From NCBI RefSeq assembly GCF_963678635.1, contig NC_087064.1:24296539-24360538 (forward strand): 64,000 nt of DNA, written 5' to 3'. Positions 23,489 through 32,768 of the stretch are shown piece after piece. Every line of letters starts with the position of its first letter. Position 1 is the first letter of the stretch. Below the pieces are notes generated by a model, which made no database searches, was not told where the DNA came from, and was given only the letters and a program-made list of their open reading frames with translations. The DNA comes from Symsagittifera roscoffensis (Eukaryota; Xenacoelomorpha; Acoela; Convolutidae). The translations under genes and the position numbers were made by a program.

Positions 23489-23688
23489 TTTAAATTTATT
23501 TCTTCATAGTGAAAAAAGTTATGTTTATTGTAGTATTCTTCTAGAAAAAGAATTAAAAGGATTGTTGCTAAGGCGAATGTTATGACTGCCTTCTTTATAC
23601 ATTTGCATATTGTCAATATTAGGGATGATAAAAATGTTATAAAAATTACAAATAGTAAAAAAAATATCTGTTCTACTAAAAATGGTTC
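23470..23688 (-). CDS. Small hydrophobic ORF 2 (no ATG), possible viroporin-like protein
   Basis: An open frame of 72 codons immediately downstream of the first small hydrophobic ORF. It has two strongly hydrophobic stretches (FFLLFVIFITFLSSLILTI, then AVITFALATILLILFL) separated by a short CKCIKK-type basic turn, and a charged C terminus. There is no ATG at its start. Two transmembrane helices joined by a basic loop is the layout of viroporin-type proteins; this is an analogy, not a homology call. Confidence 0.4.
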   Translation of the reverse strand, partial: EPFLVEQIFFLLFVIFITFLSSLILTICKCIKKAVITFALATILLILFLEEYYNKHNFFHYEEINLKTLKNC

Positions 23689-23695
23689 TTATCAT

Positions 23696-23923
23696 TTAAA
23701 TAAATTTTGGGTTTTCGTACCTGTGAATATGGTCAATGGCTTTTGAAAGTTGGAGATATAGTTCAAATATGGAATAGAAAATTAAAAATATATTGCAAAA
23801 AATGATTAAGATTATTACAAAGGCTTCAAAGGTATCAAAAAGAAATATGAATAAAAGTTTAAATATTGTTAAAAAGTTTATGAAAATGTTGAAAATTATG
23901 TTGACTGATCGAGAGAAGAGCAT
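23696..23923 (-). CDS. Small hydrophobic ORF 1 (75 residues)
   Basis: ATG-initiated. Residues about 8-58 are almost wholly hydrophobic, rich in Ile, Phe and Leu (IFNIFINFLTIFKLLFIFLF, then FVIILIIFCNIFLIFYSIF), enough for two membrane spans, followed by a short polar tail. It lies between pol and ORF X on the coding strand. AT-rich DNA readily gives such runs by chance, but two adjacent membrane ORFs in the same place make a real gene more likely. Confidence 0.45.
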   Translation of the reverse strand: MLFSRSVNIIFNIFINFLTIFKLLFIFLFDTFEAFVIILIIFCNIFLIFYSIFELYLQLSKAIDHIHRYENPKFI

Positions 23924-24661
23924 TTAAGAAATGGCTTCTTGCTCGAACATTTTTTGTAGTTTGGGGCAATTTTCAAGTGTCATCGAATTATTTATTGATT
24001 TTTTGACAAGTGGGTTGAGTTTTGTGAAAAATTGTTGGGGGCGAATTTTATGGTGTTCGGGAGGTCTTCTTTTACTTTATTTTTTTTTCAGTTGATCTGG
24101 GGTATTTTTGAAATTTTTGTACTTTAGGCTAAATTAATATGGTCGTTCTTTTACTTTAGGCTAATTTAACATTTTTGTTTGGGGGGTTTTTGAGGTCTGA
24201 GTTGGGAAAATATTGTTGATCTTTGCGTTATTAGATAAGGGAGGGTTATGATATTATGGTGGTATTTATTTTAGTTGTCAAGTTTGAGTGGTTTGCTTAT
24301 TTTTGACCTGGAGGTTGTAAAGTTATAATTATAGATATGCCTGGAGTTTAATATCTTTCGTCTAATTGGTTTGTGTTAGAGTTATAGAAGGTGACGGATT
24401 GAATGAATCCTATTGGCTAATTTTGAATAAGAATCGCTGCCTGTTTGTCAGCATGTTATTTTGAAAAATGAAAGTTTAAATTGTTTCAGAGGTGCAAAGA
24501 TTATTAATTTTAAAATTAAAGCTGTTTTTGAAATTCAACTTTCTTTAATATTTTAGATTGTGGAATGAATGTTTTGTAGTTTTTGCGTGGTTGATTTCTA
24601 AGTCGTGATGACTCTCTATGTTCTGATTTCTCGAATTGTTCTTGGGGTATAATTTTTTCTG
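23924..24661 (-). other. AT/GT-rich gap between pol and the hydrophobic ORFs
   Basis: About 740 nt of the element with no open frame of note on the coding strand. It could hold a splice acceptor for an env transcript, but no convincing polypyrimidine-AG stands out. Confidence 0.4.
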
Positions 24662-24862
24662 TCATTCGTCAATTTTTTTTTCTTTTTGAGGTGTGTTTTG
24701 ATCTAGTTTTTTTGTATTGTTTTTGGGTGTAGTTGATTTTTTATTTTGTTTTTCAAGGTGAATGTCATTTTGTTCTTTTATTTCATTTTCCGTATGTGGG
24801 TGATTTTGAATAACTTTTAAACCTGTTAAAGAATATAATTGAGTTAGTTCACGTAGTGCGTA
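24662..24862 (-). other. In-frame lysine-rich extension after the integrase stop
   Basis: After the TAA at 24863-24865 the pol frame stays open for a further 66 codons to a TGA at 24662-24664. The conceptual tail is strongly Lys/Asn/Gln/Glu-rich (for example KKSTTPKNNTKK). It may be the true C terminus of integrase cut off by a nonsense mutation, or a chance extension. Confidence 0.35.
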
Positions 24863-27100
24863 TTATTTTGGGTAATAAGGTAATAGATTGTTTCGATGTT
24901 GAACAATTTTTTTTTGGTCTGAATCGGTGATTTTATATGTTACGTCAGTGGGTTTGGCGATTATTTGGTATGGTCCTTTACAAAGGGGTTGTAATTTTTT
25001 AGAAATTCCTTTTTGAGTATTAAAATTAGGTATTAAGACAAATGTTCCAATTTTTAAATCGGAGGCTGGTGTAAAACGTGAATTTATTTGTTCGTTAATG
25101 TTTTGACTTTGTAACAACTTTTTTGTTACTTTTTGATAAATTTCATTGTGTTTTTTATCTCTATTTAAAATCCAATCGGTGTGTGTACCGGAGGCTAACT
25201 TAAGGATTTGTGGGTGATGAAAATGATCTTCATCATGTGTGTGTAAAGGTAGGTTATAACAAATTGAGTCTTTATTTGGTTGGCAATAACTTTGTGCATT
25301 TTTATGAGAGTTTGCTGTAAACATAATTGGTTTACGTGGCTTTTGATTAAAAACCATTTCATATGGTGACATTCCTAGAGTTGTCGTGATATGTGAATTA
25401 TATGCTAAGGGAAATAATTTTACATCTGCTGACCATTCGGTGTATCTTGTATCATTTCCATTTATGATACATCTAAGATATTCTTGTAGTGAACGGTTCA
25501 TACCTTCGACTAAACCGTTTGTCCAAGGTGCATGAGATGTACGCGGCTTGTGCTTAATGTTATATAAATGACATAGTGTGATGATTTCATTGTTTATGAA
25601 TTCTGTACCGTTGTCTGTAACTAAAATTTTGGGTAACCCGAACTTGGCTATCCAGTGTTCATAAAGTGTTGTGTAAGCGTAATAAGCGTTACAATGTGGT
25701 ACTGGGTTAAGTGCTACATAATTTGTAAATGCGTCAACAATTACCATAATGTAGGAGTTTCCTTCAGATGATGGTGAAATTGGTTCTTTTGTATCGAATG
25801 AGATACGATGGTTAAAATATAAACTTTGTCCTTTAAAATCTTGTTTTTGTGCTATTTGTTTTTGATTTGGATAAGGTTTATTTAGCTGACATACTATACA
25901 ATCATTGCACAGTACTTTTATCCAAGTTGGTGCGTTTGGAAAATAAAATTTTTGTATAAAACTTGAATATGTTTTCTCTGATCCAGAGTGTCCTTTAATG
26001 TTTTGTGTATGTGAAATGTTAAAAGCTGTGAGAATCATAATTAAAGGGAGACAGGGAACTGTAGATTCATTTAATTGATATTCTAGAAGGTCTGTGTTTT
26101 CATTAATTGTTGTATTATTAAATTTTCGGAAATATCGGAGGAGTGTTTTATTTCCAAAAATAGTTGTATCTGCCTTGACGGGTTTAGTTTTATATTTGTG
26201 CCATGATTTTAGTTGTCTAATTACTGGGTCAAGATTTTGATATTGTTTCAAAGTATTAATTGTAATTTTATCTGTTGGGGGGAGAAAAATGTTTTCAATT
26301 TCTAATTTAGATAAAAGAGTTGTGTCAAGTGGGTCATGGAGGTCAAAAACTTGATTTATCGTGTATTTTGAATCATTTGTTTGTGGGCTTGACAAATTTA
26401 TTTTATCAGTTAAATTTTCTTTTTCAATTAACGGAAAAAGATCTTTTTTATGCGAGTGTTGTTTTACTCGTTTTTGTTGCGTGTTATTTTTTATCCATTG
26501 TGAGTATGGAATTTGTTTGAAAGTTGATGTTCCAAGTAGGTCAACTTCGTAGTGGTTATTTTGGTAATCTAAGTAAAGTGGGAAGTGTTGTAGGTTATTT
26601 ATCTGTGATTGTTCAATGTCAGTTTTTTCTGCATATTTGCATTCTTGTCGGGGTGATGTTTCGTTTTCTGCAAGGTAAAATTTTATATTTTTGGGTATTT
26701 CAACTGTAGTTTTTCGTGTAAGTAATTCAGGTGGTGTATTTCGACTTAATGTATCTGGTAATGCAAGATTCTTTCCTGCTGTCCAGACTATATGTAAATT
26801 TGGAAGTTTCATTAGAATTAATTGAAATCTATAAACTCGATGATTTGGATTTGACTTCTGTGCAAAGAGAAAAATGATTGGTTTATGATCTGTGAATAGA
26901 ACCGTTGGATGTTTTGATCCAAGTATCAGAAATTCATATTCTGTAAGTGTATAAATTATAGCTGTACATTCTCTCATTAAGGTTGAGAGTCGTAGCTCTG
27001 CTTGAGTGAATAATCGAGAATTTGCTGATATAAGGTTCATTTTATTTGTACCATTGTGTGATTGTAATAATGCTGCGCCTATGCCAAAATTTGAAGCATC
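24863..27100 (-). CDS. pol: Pol: RNase H and integrase
   Basis: The frame continues directly from the reverse-transcriptase segment across a TGA (27101-27103). RNase H begins with DASNFG right after that stop and includes the MREC-type Glu, FTDHKP with Asp, and a final LPDTLSR Asp. Integrase follows: an H-H-C-C zinc region (GHSG ... CNDCIVCQL), then the DDE core with Asp in ISFDTKEP, Asp in LVTDNGTEF, and Glu in NGLVEGMN, and a C-terminal domain with a GPYQII-like phrase. Order RNase H then integrase is the Gypsy/Ty3 order. The enzyme would cut and join the element DNA in the nucleus. The first ATG within the ORF (27040) lies inside RNase H and is not a natural start. Confidence 0.9.
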   Translation of the reverse strand, partial: DASNFGIGAALLQSHNGTNKMNLISANSRLFTQAELRLSTLMRECTAIIYTLTEYEFLILGSKHPTVLFTDHKPIIFLFAQKSNPNHRVYRFQLILMKLPNLHIVWTAGKNLALPDTLSRNTPPELLTRKTTVEIPKNIKFYLAENETSPRQECKYAEKTDIEQSQINNLQHFPLYLDYQNNHYEVDLLGTSTFKQIPYSQWIKNNTQQKRVKQHSHKKDLFPLIEKENLTDKINLSSPQTNDSKYTINQVFDLHDPLDTTLLSKLEIENIFLPPTDKITINTLKQYQNLDPVIRQLKSWHKYKTKPVKADTTIFGNKTLLRYFRKFNNTTINENTDLLEYQLNESTVPCLPLIMILTAFNISHTQNIKGHSGSEKTYSSFIQKFYFPNAPTWIKVLCNDCIVCQLNKPYPNQKQIAQKQDFKGQSLYFNHRISFDTKEPISPSSEGNSYIMVIVDAFTNYVALNPVPHCNAYYAYTTLYEHWIAKFGLPKILVTDNGTEFINNEIITLCHLYNIKHKPRTSHAPWTNGLVEGMNRSLQEYLRCIINGNDTRYTEWSADVKLFPLAYNSHITTTLGMSPYEMVFNQKPRKPIMFTANSHKNAQSYCQPNKDSICYNLPLHTHDEDHFHHPQILKLASGTHTDWILNRDKKHNEIYQKVTKKLLQSQNINEQINSRFTPASDLKIGTFVLIPNFNTQKGISKKLQPLCKGPYQIIAKPTDVTYKITDSDQKKIVQHRNNLLPYYPK

Positions 27101-28422
27101 TCACATTGCATAGAATGGTTGATTTGGATCTGGAATTGTATTTGAAATTTGTTCAGTTAGAAGTTTTTTGATTTCTTCAAATTGTGTTTGATATTCAGTA
27201 TTCCATTCAAAATTATTTTGTTGTCTGAGGATATTATAGAATGGTCTTAAATATAATTGCATTTTATAAACGTATTTGCTTAAGAAATTTAACATTCCAA
27301 GGAATTCTTGGATTTTCTTTTTGTTTGTTGGTGGTTGAAGTTTTTGAATAGCATCAATGTGTGATTTTAATGGAGTGATTGTTTTTCTTTCTATATTATG
27401 TCCTAAAAATTTAACTCGTGTTAAAAAGAAGTGTGATTTATCGGGGGCGGCCTTCAGATTTTCATTCTGAAGTATTTTATGATAGTGTTCTAAAACTGTA
27501 AACATTTCTTCTTTTGTCTGTGATTGCATAAAAACATCGTCTAAATTGGTGCTTGCGTTTTTCTTAAGTATTAGTGGTCTAAAAATTTTGCTCATAAAAG
27601 GTGAAAATGCTGCTGGTCCTATGGATATTCCATAGAATAGGCGGTTGAATTCATATTGTTGATTTCCAATAACAAATTGTGTTAAACATCGTGATTGTTC
27701 ATCTAGTGGCATTTCATTGTATGCATTTTTCATATCTGCAGTGGTAAAGTATTTTCCGTTTATTTTTGTTAAAATAACTTGTATTGGTTCAATAGGCCAA
27801 TTGCATTTTGATTCGTCTATTAGTGAATTGAGATATCTAGCGTCTAAAACTATTTTTAATGATTCTCCTTTTGCTAGGATGATAACAGGGTTAATAAATG
27901 TGTTACCTTTTGGTTGTTCCTCTTTGTTTACCAGTGAGATAATTTTGTATTGCTCTAAAATATCGAGTAATTTATTTACTTTGTCGTGTAAATGAATTGG
28001 TACTTTACTTGCTCTTTGTTTTTTCAAAACTGCGTCAGGTTTTAACGGGAGGTGTAGTGATGAACTGATTTTTCCAGCATCAAATTTTTATGTTGCATAG
28101 AGTGATGAATAATTTATTAGCTGTTTGGCTAACTTATCAAATTCGTCTTGTGTTATTTGTGAATGTTGGAAGTTAAACATTGTTAAAAACTTCTGTTGAT
28201 CTTCTGTATAGTTAGTTATGTTGAATGTAGGTTTGAAATATGGGGTTTTTGTGAAATAATCTGTATTTCTTTTTTCATTACTTATTATATTATTTATGAA
28301 TAGTTCTTCGTTAAGAATTGTGGATTGTCAAATATCTAATAATTGGAGTATATTATTTACACGGTATGCTTTTTCATGTATGGGTGAAATTGTAGCGTTT
28401 GTTTCGCAATATCCTAAAAGTC
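27101..28422 (-). pseudogene. pol: Pol: reverse transcriptase, broken by stops and a frameshift
   Basis: Clear Gypsy-type reverse transcriptase: FTTADMKNAYNEMPL carries the first catalytic Asp (motif A), FNRLFYGISIGPAAF the conserved B region, and NLDDVF the catalytic pair of Asp in motif C. The residue two before the DD is Asn instead of the usual aromatic. Breaks visible in this copy: a frame change between the protease frame and this one near 28425, a TGA at 28328-28330, a TAA at 28088-28090 and a TGA at 27101-27103 where RNase H begins. Everything between is in one frame. The open piece usually counted as an ORF (28027-27101) begins at a TTG and is not an independent gene. Confidence 0.88.
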
Positions 28423-29178
28423 CTAGGGTAATGTTACTTGATACGGCGTATTGTTATATACATGTAACGAAATGATGTTTGAATTTGTATTTTTCAAACA
28501 TTTTATAGATGAAATTGTGATTTTGAAAAACTTATGGATAGGTTTGAATTCAAAGTCTGACATAAAGAGTTGTTGTTTATTTTGATTTTTATCATATTGG
28601 TGAACTTGTTTTTTTGAAAAGTTATATATATTTCCTGATAGTGGTTTCAGATGTTTCCGTTGTTGGTTATAAATTGGATAAAATTTTGAAAAGAATTGTA
28701 GTTGTTTATTTAATCTTTGAAAAAATGTTAGAGCTGTATTTTTTGTTTTTGTATACTTATCTTTGATTAGTGTTTTACTATTCAAGATGTTGATTGTTGG
28801 TATATATTTCGATATAAATGGTATGCCAATGATATTGTGTTTAATATCTGTGATATGAAATATTTGTTTAAATGGCTTGTTTAGAATTTTATTTTGCTCC
28901 ATTGTTCTTGTGGGGAGAAGGAATAATTGAACTTTTCCATAATTTACTAATGTTGATCCTTGTGCTGTGGCTAGTTTACTAGAGGTCGCAAGAAGCGTTA
29001 ATTTTGGGTGTAATGTTTTGATTTCATTCCATGTGGGAATGTTAATAATGTTTGATTCTGCTCCTGAATCAATTAAAAAATCAATTTCAAGATCTGGTGG
29101 TTGAAATTCTTTGTTTCTTGGACTTTCTAAAAGAAATGGTATTGTCCAAATTTTTTCTTTGGGTTGTTCTTTTTGCAC
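28423..29178 (-). CDS. pro: Aspartic protease domain
   Basis: Contains the retroviral-type active-site motif IDSGAESNII, and a later hydrophobic-Gly phrase (NIIGIPFIS) consistent with the second half of the fold. It would cleave the Gag and Pol polyproteins. The frame is shifted by -1 relative to Gag and is open upstream past the Gag stop to near 29233, so the natural product is probably a Gag-Pro frameshift fusion rather than a protein starting at the GTG at 29178. I saw no canonical slippery heptamer in the overlap. The 3' end runs into the frame change described for the reverse transcriptase. Confidence 0.8.
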   Translation of the reverse strand: MQKEQPKEKIWTIPFLLESPRNKEFQPPDLEIDFLIDSGAESNIINIPTWNEIKTLHPKLTLLATSSKLATAQGSTLVNYGKVQLFLLPTRTMEQNKILNKPFKQIFHITDIKHNIIGIPFISKYIPTINILNSKTLIKDKYTKTKNTALTFFQRLNKQLQFFSKFYPIYNQQRKHLKPLSGNIYNFSKKQVHQYDKNQNKQQLFMSDFEFKPIHKFFKITISSIKCLKNTNSNIISLHVYNNTPYQVTLP

Positions 29179-29201
29179 ATTTTGGTAGATGTGATTTGTA
29201 T

Positions 29202-31646
29202 TTAAGCATTTTGTTTTGTCATTTTCATATTGGGTTTATTTACGGTGTTGATTTTGTTTACTTCTTGTGCAGTTTGTCTAGTATTGATGGGTTCAATATA
29301 ATAATTGTGAAGAAGTTCCAATTGATTTTCATATATATGTGATGTAAAAGGTTGTTCATATATAATAGGTTCGTAGTCGTTTTTGACTGCTATCATATTT
29401 ATGGAGATAGTGTTTTCTGTATCACTTTCTGTGTCTGATGATCCACAGTTTATTTGATTTAGTTGTAGTTCGTTATTTCCTGTGTCATCAATACCTGGGG
29501 GGTCTGATGTTGTTTCTTCATTTGATTGTACTTGATTAAAATGTCTTTGATGTTTGGGTGTACTACTTCTGTAGCGATGTTTAGAATTATTATAATGGTT
29601 ATTATTTCTATGTGGTGATTGAGAATAATTTCTATATCGATTATTATAACTTGAATTTCGATTTTGTGAATTATTTCGTGATCTTTTTTGATAATTGTCG
29701 TTTGATCTGTGATAGTTTGATCTGTTATATGAGTTATTTCTTGATCGATTGTTTGGGTAATTCTGATTTCGATTGTTCGAATAACTTCTATTTCGATTAT
29801 TTGAATAGTGTCTATTTCTGTTATATGATGAGTTTCGTGATTTATTATTGGAATAATTTTTATTTGTTGTGTTTGATTGGGAATTGGATCTAGAAACAAA
29901 TTGTGTTGTATTTGAATTTGATCTCGAGTAGTTATTTCGACTATTTGGTCGATTATAATGATTTTGTGAAGAATTCTGTGTATTTCTTCGTTCTGGTGAT
30001 CTTCTTCTATAACTTGAGTTATATGGTGATTGGTTCCTTGTGTAATTAGTATTGTTCGGAAGTGGTTTTCCTGAACTGTTGTTGCTGTATACATTTTTGT
30101 TTGGTAGATTTTGATCTTTCTTCATATATTGATAGAATGATTTATTTGGTTCTTTATACTTTTGAGGTTTGTTCTGGTTATCTTGTTGTTTTTGTCTACA
30201 TTCAGAAATACTATGTCCGTATCGTCGGCAATAATTACACCATTTTTTGAAAGATGGTTTGCCTTTAAAATTTGGGTGTTTTTCATAAATATTTAGTATT
30301 TCTGTTATTTTTTCAACTAGGCCTGTATCTGATTCCTGTATGTTATTGATATTTGTAGTGTTTGTTTCGATTCGATTAAGATACTGTAGTTTTAGATTTT
30401 CTGTTTCTTCAAGTTTCATTGTGATTTCCGCTTGCTCTAGTTTGTCTACTAGTTTTCGAAAATCTAAATCGGGCTCTCGAATTGAGGAAGGATGAGATGC
30501 TCTCTTTTTTATTGCTATTTTCCTTAATTGAAGTGTTAAGGTCATCATGAAAATTTCTGTCATTTTTGTGTTTTTAAAGTCATGTGTATTTAATGAATAT
30601 GCTTTTCGAACTAGTTTTTCGATACGTAATGCTAATTTTTTGATGGTTTCATTTGGTAATCTGCGAATTTCATTACATAAAACTCTTTGGTGTTGTTTAT
30701 TTCTTTCGGAGTCAAACATTTTTGAAAATTCTTGTGTAAATCTTTTCCAATCTGATTTTATTTCTATAGGTAAAACTGAAAACCATTTTTGGGCTGCGCC
30801 ATCTAAGGTTGTTTGTATCAACGCTGTGCGTCGATGTATCCAATTTTGATGTAGTGGTGTGTTAATTGGTTCAGGTCCTATATTTAAAATTAAATTTGCT
30901 GTTACTGCATTTAAATAATCTTCTACAGAATATTCAGGGTCTGTTCCTGTGCATACCATTAGTGGTTTATTTGATGTTATTGATGATCCACCCATAAGGT
31001 ATGGATTCATTGTCATTTGTAGTGATTCTGTGGCATTTGGCATTTGTGAAAAATTTGAAAGTTGATTTTTTGTTATTTCGTGTTGTTGAAAGTAAAATGG
31101 GAGTGGTATTTCAATTTGCATTTGAGTTGGTTGATACGAGTGTGTAATCATTGGGTTTTGTGGTTGAATTGGTTGAAAAGATTGTGTATTAGTTGGGTTT
31201 TGCATTTGTATTGTTTGTTGATTTCGTGTATCTGTTGGATTTGGAGAAAAAATTCTATTATATGTATAAGGTTTTTGCGCTCCTTGTCCGCGATATTCTT
31301 GAGTATACGGTGCAAAAATATCTGGTTGTAAATAATCATCATCAGATGATAAGTAATCCGTATGATGAGGTGCTTGCTTTTTATTTTTATTTTGTTGAAA
31401 AAATGGGTAATTTTCACTACGATCCTGTGGAGGATGTGAATTAGTTCGAAAATTTACTGAGTTGGTTGTTTTCATTGGGTTATCCCAATATTGAGAACTT
31501 ACATGAATATTATTAGTTTTTCGTGGGGGGTAGTTTGTTTTTGACGAATGTGCGTAATTATAATTGTGTTCTGCAAAAGTGTTTCTTGTGAACGTTCTTC
31601 GTGTTTTTGACGGTACTGTCATAGGTCTATATGTTTGATAATCCAT
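29202..31646 (-). CDS. gag: Gag polyprotein
   Basis: 814 residues from an ATG 21 nt after the ORF B stop. The N terminus (about 1-200) is Gln/Asn/Pro/Tyr-rich with repeated (M/P)QNP(T/M)xTxSxxP-type phrases. Residues about 235-430 match the Ty3/Gypsy capsid (Retrotrans_gag): AAQKWFSVLP, then FTQEFSKMF and LRIEKLVRKAY. A zinc knuckle of the CX2CX4HX4C type (CNYCRRYGHSISEC) lies at about 472-485. Beyond it is a long Asn/Arg/Ser/Tyr-rich tract (SYNRNRHYSNNRNRSY) that should bind RNA. The protein is much longer than usual Gypsy Gags of roughly 300-500 residues. Confidence 0.92.
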   Translation of the reverse strand: MDYQTYRPMTVPSKTRRTFTRNTFAEHNYNYAHSSKTNYPPRKTNNIHVSSQYWDNPMKTTNSVNFRTNSHPPQDRSENYPFFQQNKNKKQAPHHTDYLSSDDDYLQPDIFAPYTQEYRGQGAQKPYTYNRIFSPNPTDTRNQQTIQMQNPTNTQSFQPIQPQNPMITHSYQPTQMQIEIPLPFYFQQHEITKNQLSNFSQMPNATESLQMTMNPYLMGGSSITSNKPLMVCTGTDPEYSVEDYLNAVTANLILNIGPEPINTPLHQNWIHRRTALIQTTLDGAAQKWFSVLPIEIKSDWKRFTQEFSKMFDSERNKQHQRVLCNEIRRLPNETIKKLALRIEKLVRKAYSLNTHDFKNTKMTEIFMMTLTLQLRKIAIKKRASHPSSIREPDLDFRKLVDKLEQAEITMKLEETENLKLQYLNRIETNTTNINNIQESDTGLVEKITEILNIYEKHPNFKGKPSFKKWCNYCRRYGHSISECRQKQQDNQNKPQKYKEPNKSFYQYMKKDQNLPNKNVYSNNSSGKPLPNNTNYTRNQSPYNSSYRRRSPERRNTQNSSQNHYNRPNSRNNYSRSNSNTTQFVSRSNSQSNTTNKNYSNNKSRNSSYNRNRHYSNNRNRSYSNNRNQNYPNNRSRNNSYNRSNYHRSNDNYQKRSRNNSQNRNSSYNNRYRNYSQSPHRNNNHYNNSKHRYRSSTPKHQRHFNQVQSNEETTSDPPGIDDTGNNELQLNQINCGSSDTESDTENTISINMIAVKNDYEPIIYEQPFTSHIYENQLELLHNYYIEPINTRQTAQEVNKINTVNKPNMKMTKQNA

Positions 31647-31667
31647 ATGTGAATATTTTGGAGCAAC

Positions 31668-32768
31668 CTAAGGTTTAACGGTTGATTGTAAAGTTACTTG
31701 TGCCAGTGAAGTGTTTGTATTTTTTGGTGTTGTTAAATTTGGACGTATCGGTGAAATACTTTGTTGTGTAGTTGTTGTTGTTTGGACGATTTCTTCATTT
31801 ATGAAGTGTGATGGTGTTTGGATATCTTGTTGTGTAAGATTCCTAGTTCCATTAAGGTTTTCATTGTGTATGACGGTCGAATTTAAACTGTTATTTCGCG
31901 TATCAGGTAAAAATGTATTGTAGTTTAATGGTGTTGCATCAATGGTCAGTGGTACTACTCTCACATAATCTCTTTGATAAGATATTGCACTTATTGCTTG
32001 ACTTGAGATTGATTGTGGGATATTTAAAAATGCATGATGAGACCATTCAGGGTCCCAAACGTAGTCTGACTGTTCTGTGATGGCAGTATCATCGTTTGGA
32101 TTTTGAGATCTGAAATTTTTTCTTGCTTGTGAAATTAAGTCTATATTATGTGTGAAATAATCTATTATAAACCATGCCAAAATTTTTTGTAAGTCATGTT
32201 TTGTGTGTTGTGAAACTTCGTCTTTAGTGAAATTTTCTTTGATTATATGTAGAAAAGTTGAAAATAATGTGATTTCTTGTCGTACTTTTGTATGTTTGGA
32301 TGTTTCAATTGGTGAGATACTTTGAAATTCTGTTTTTTCTAATATTGAAATATAGCTATATATTATTGCAAAAACTTCGTTAGTAAATATGGAGTTTGCT
32401 CTTTGTGAGTTATGATATTGTATGCTTTTAATACATTCTAAGAATACTTTTGAAAATTCTAATTCAAGATCGTCTGTTTGAATTACATATTTTCGGTGAT
32501 TCGGATTTGGTGTGCTGAATTCTATGGTGTAGATTCCGTATTGTTGTGTTAGATTACATATATCTTTCAGATAATGTTCAATAATTTGTCTTTTGATTTT
32601 TACATCTGGGAATTCTGCTTTGCATGGGCCAATTCCGGGTTCAAAAAAATTTAGGAGTAAATTCTTGCAAAAGTCATGCTGCCCTCTATTATCGGGTCCA
32701 TCTATGAGGAAGGGGTAAACCTCTTCGTCATCTGGACTATCGTCACTTTGAGTGTGGCTGTGGCTCAT
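31668..32768 (-). CDS. ORF B, unrecognised 366-residue protein upstream of gag
   Basis: ATG-initiated and overlapping ORF A by 26 nt. The N terminus is acidic (SDDSPDDEEVYPFLIDGPD), the middle (about 60-215) is helix-like with regular hydrophobics, and the last 100 residues are Thr/Asn/Ser/Pro-rich and probably disordered. No signal peptide or membrane segment. It is not recognised as any Gag or Pol domain. A coding frame before gag is unusual for Gypsy elements; regulatory, matrix-like or polymerase-cofactor roles are all guesses. Confidence 0.65.
   Translation of the reverse strand: MSHSHTQSDDSPDDEEVYPFLIDGPDNRGQHDFCKNLLLNFFEPGIGPCKAEFPDVKIKRQIIEHYLKDICNLTQQYGIYTIEFSTPNPNHRKYVIQTDDLELEFSKVFLECIKSIQYHNSQRANSIFTNEVFAIIYSYISILEKTEFQSISPIETSKHTKVRQEITLFSTFLHIIKENFTKDEVSQHTKHDLQKILAWFIIDYFTHNIDLISQARKNFRSQNPNDDTAITEQSDYVWDPEWSHHAFLNIPQSISSQAISAISYQRDYVRVVPLTIDATPLNYNTFLPDTRNNSLNSTVIHNENLNGTRNLTQQDIQTPSHFINEEIVQTTTTTQQSISPIRPNLTTPKNTNTSLAQVTLQSTVKP

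Noticed and set aside
18450-28330. Alternative genetic code or programmed readthrough to explain the in-frame stops of the large element
   Set aside because: Both TAA and TGA occur, there is also a frameshift, and neighbouring BEL and host loci decay in the same mixed way; ordinary mutation explains it better.
29459-30094. 211-codon minus-strand ORF inside gag
   Set aside because: It is an alternate-frame shadow of the Asn/Arg/Ser-rich nucleocapsid part of Gag; its Ile/Thr/His-rich composition is the shifted reading of the same repeats.
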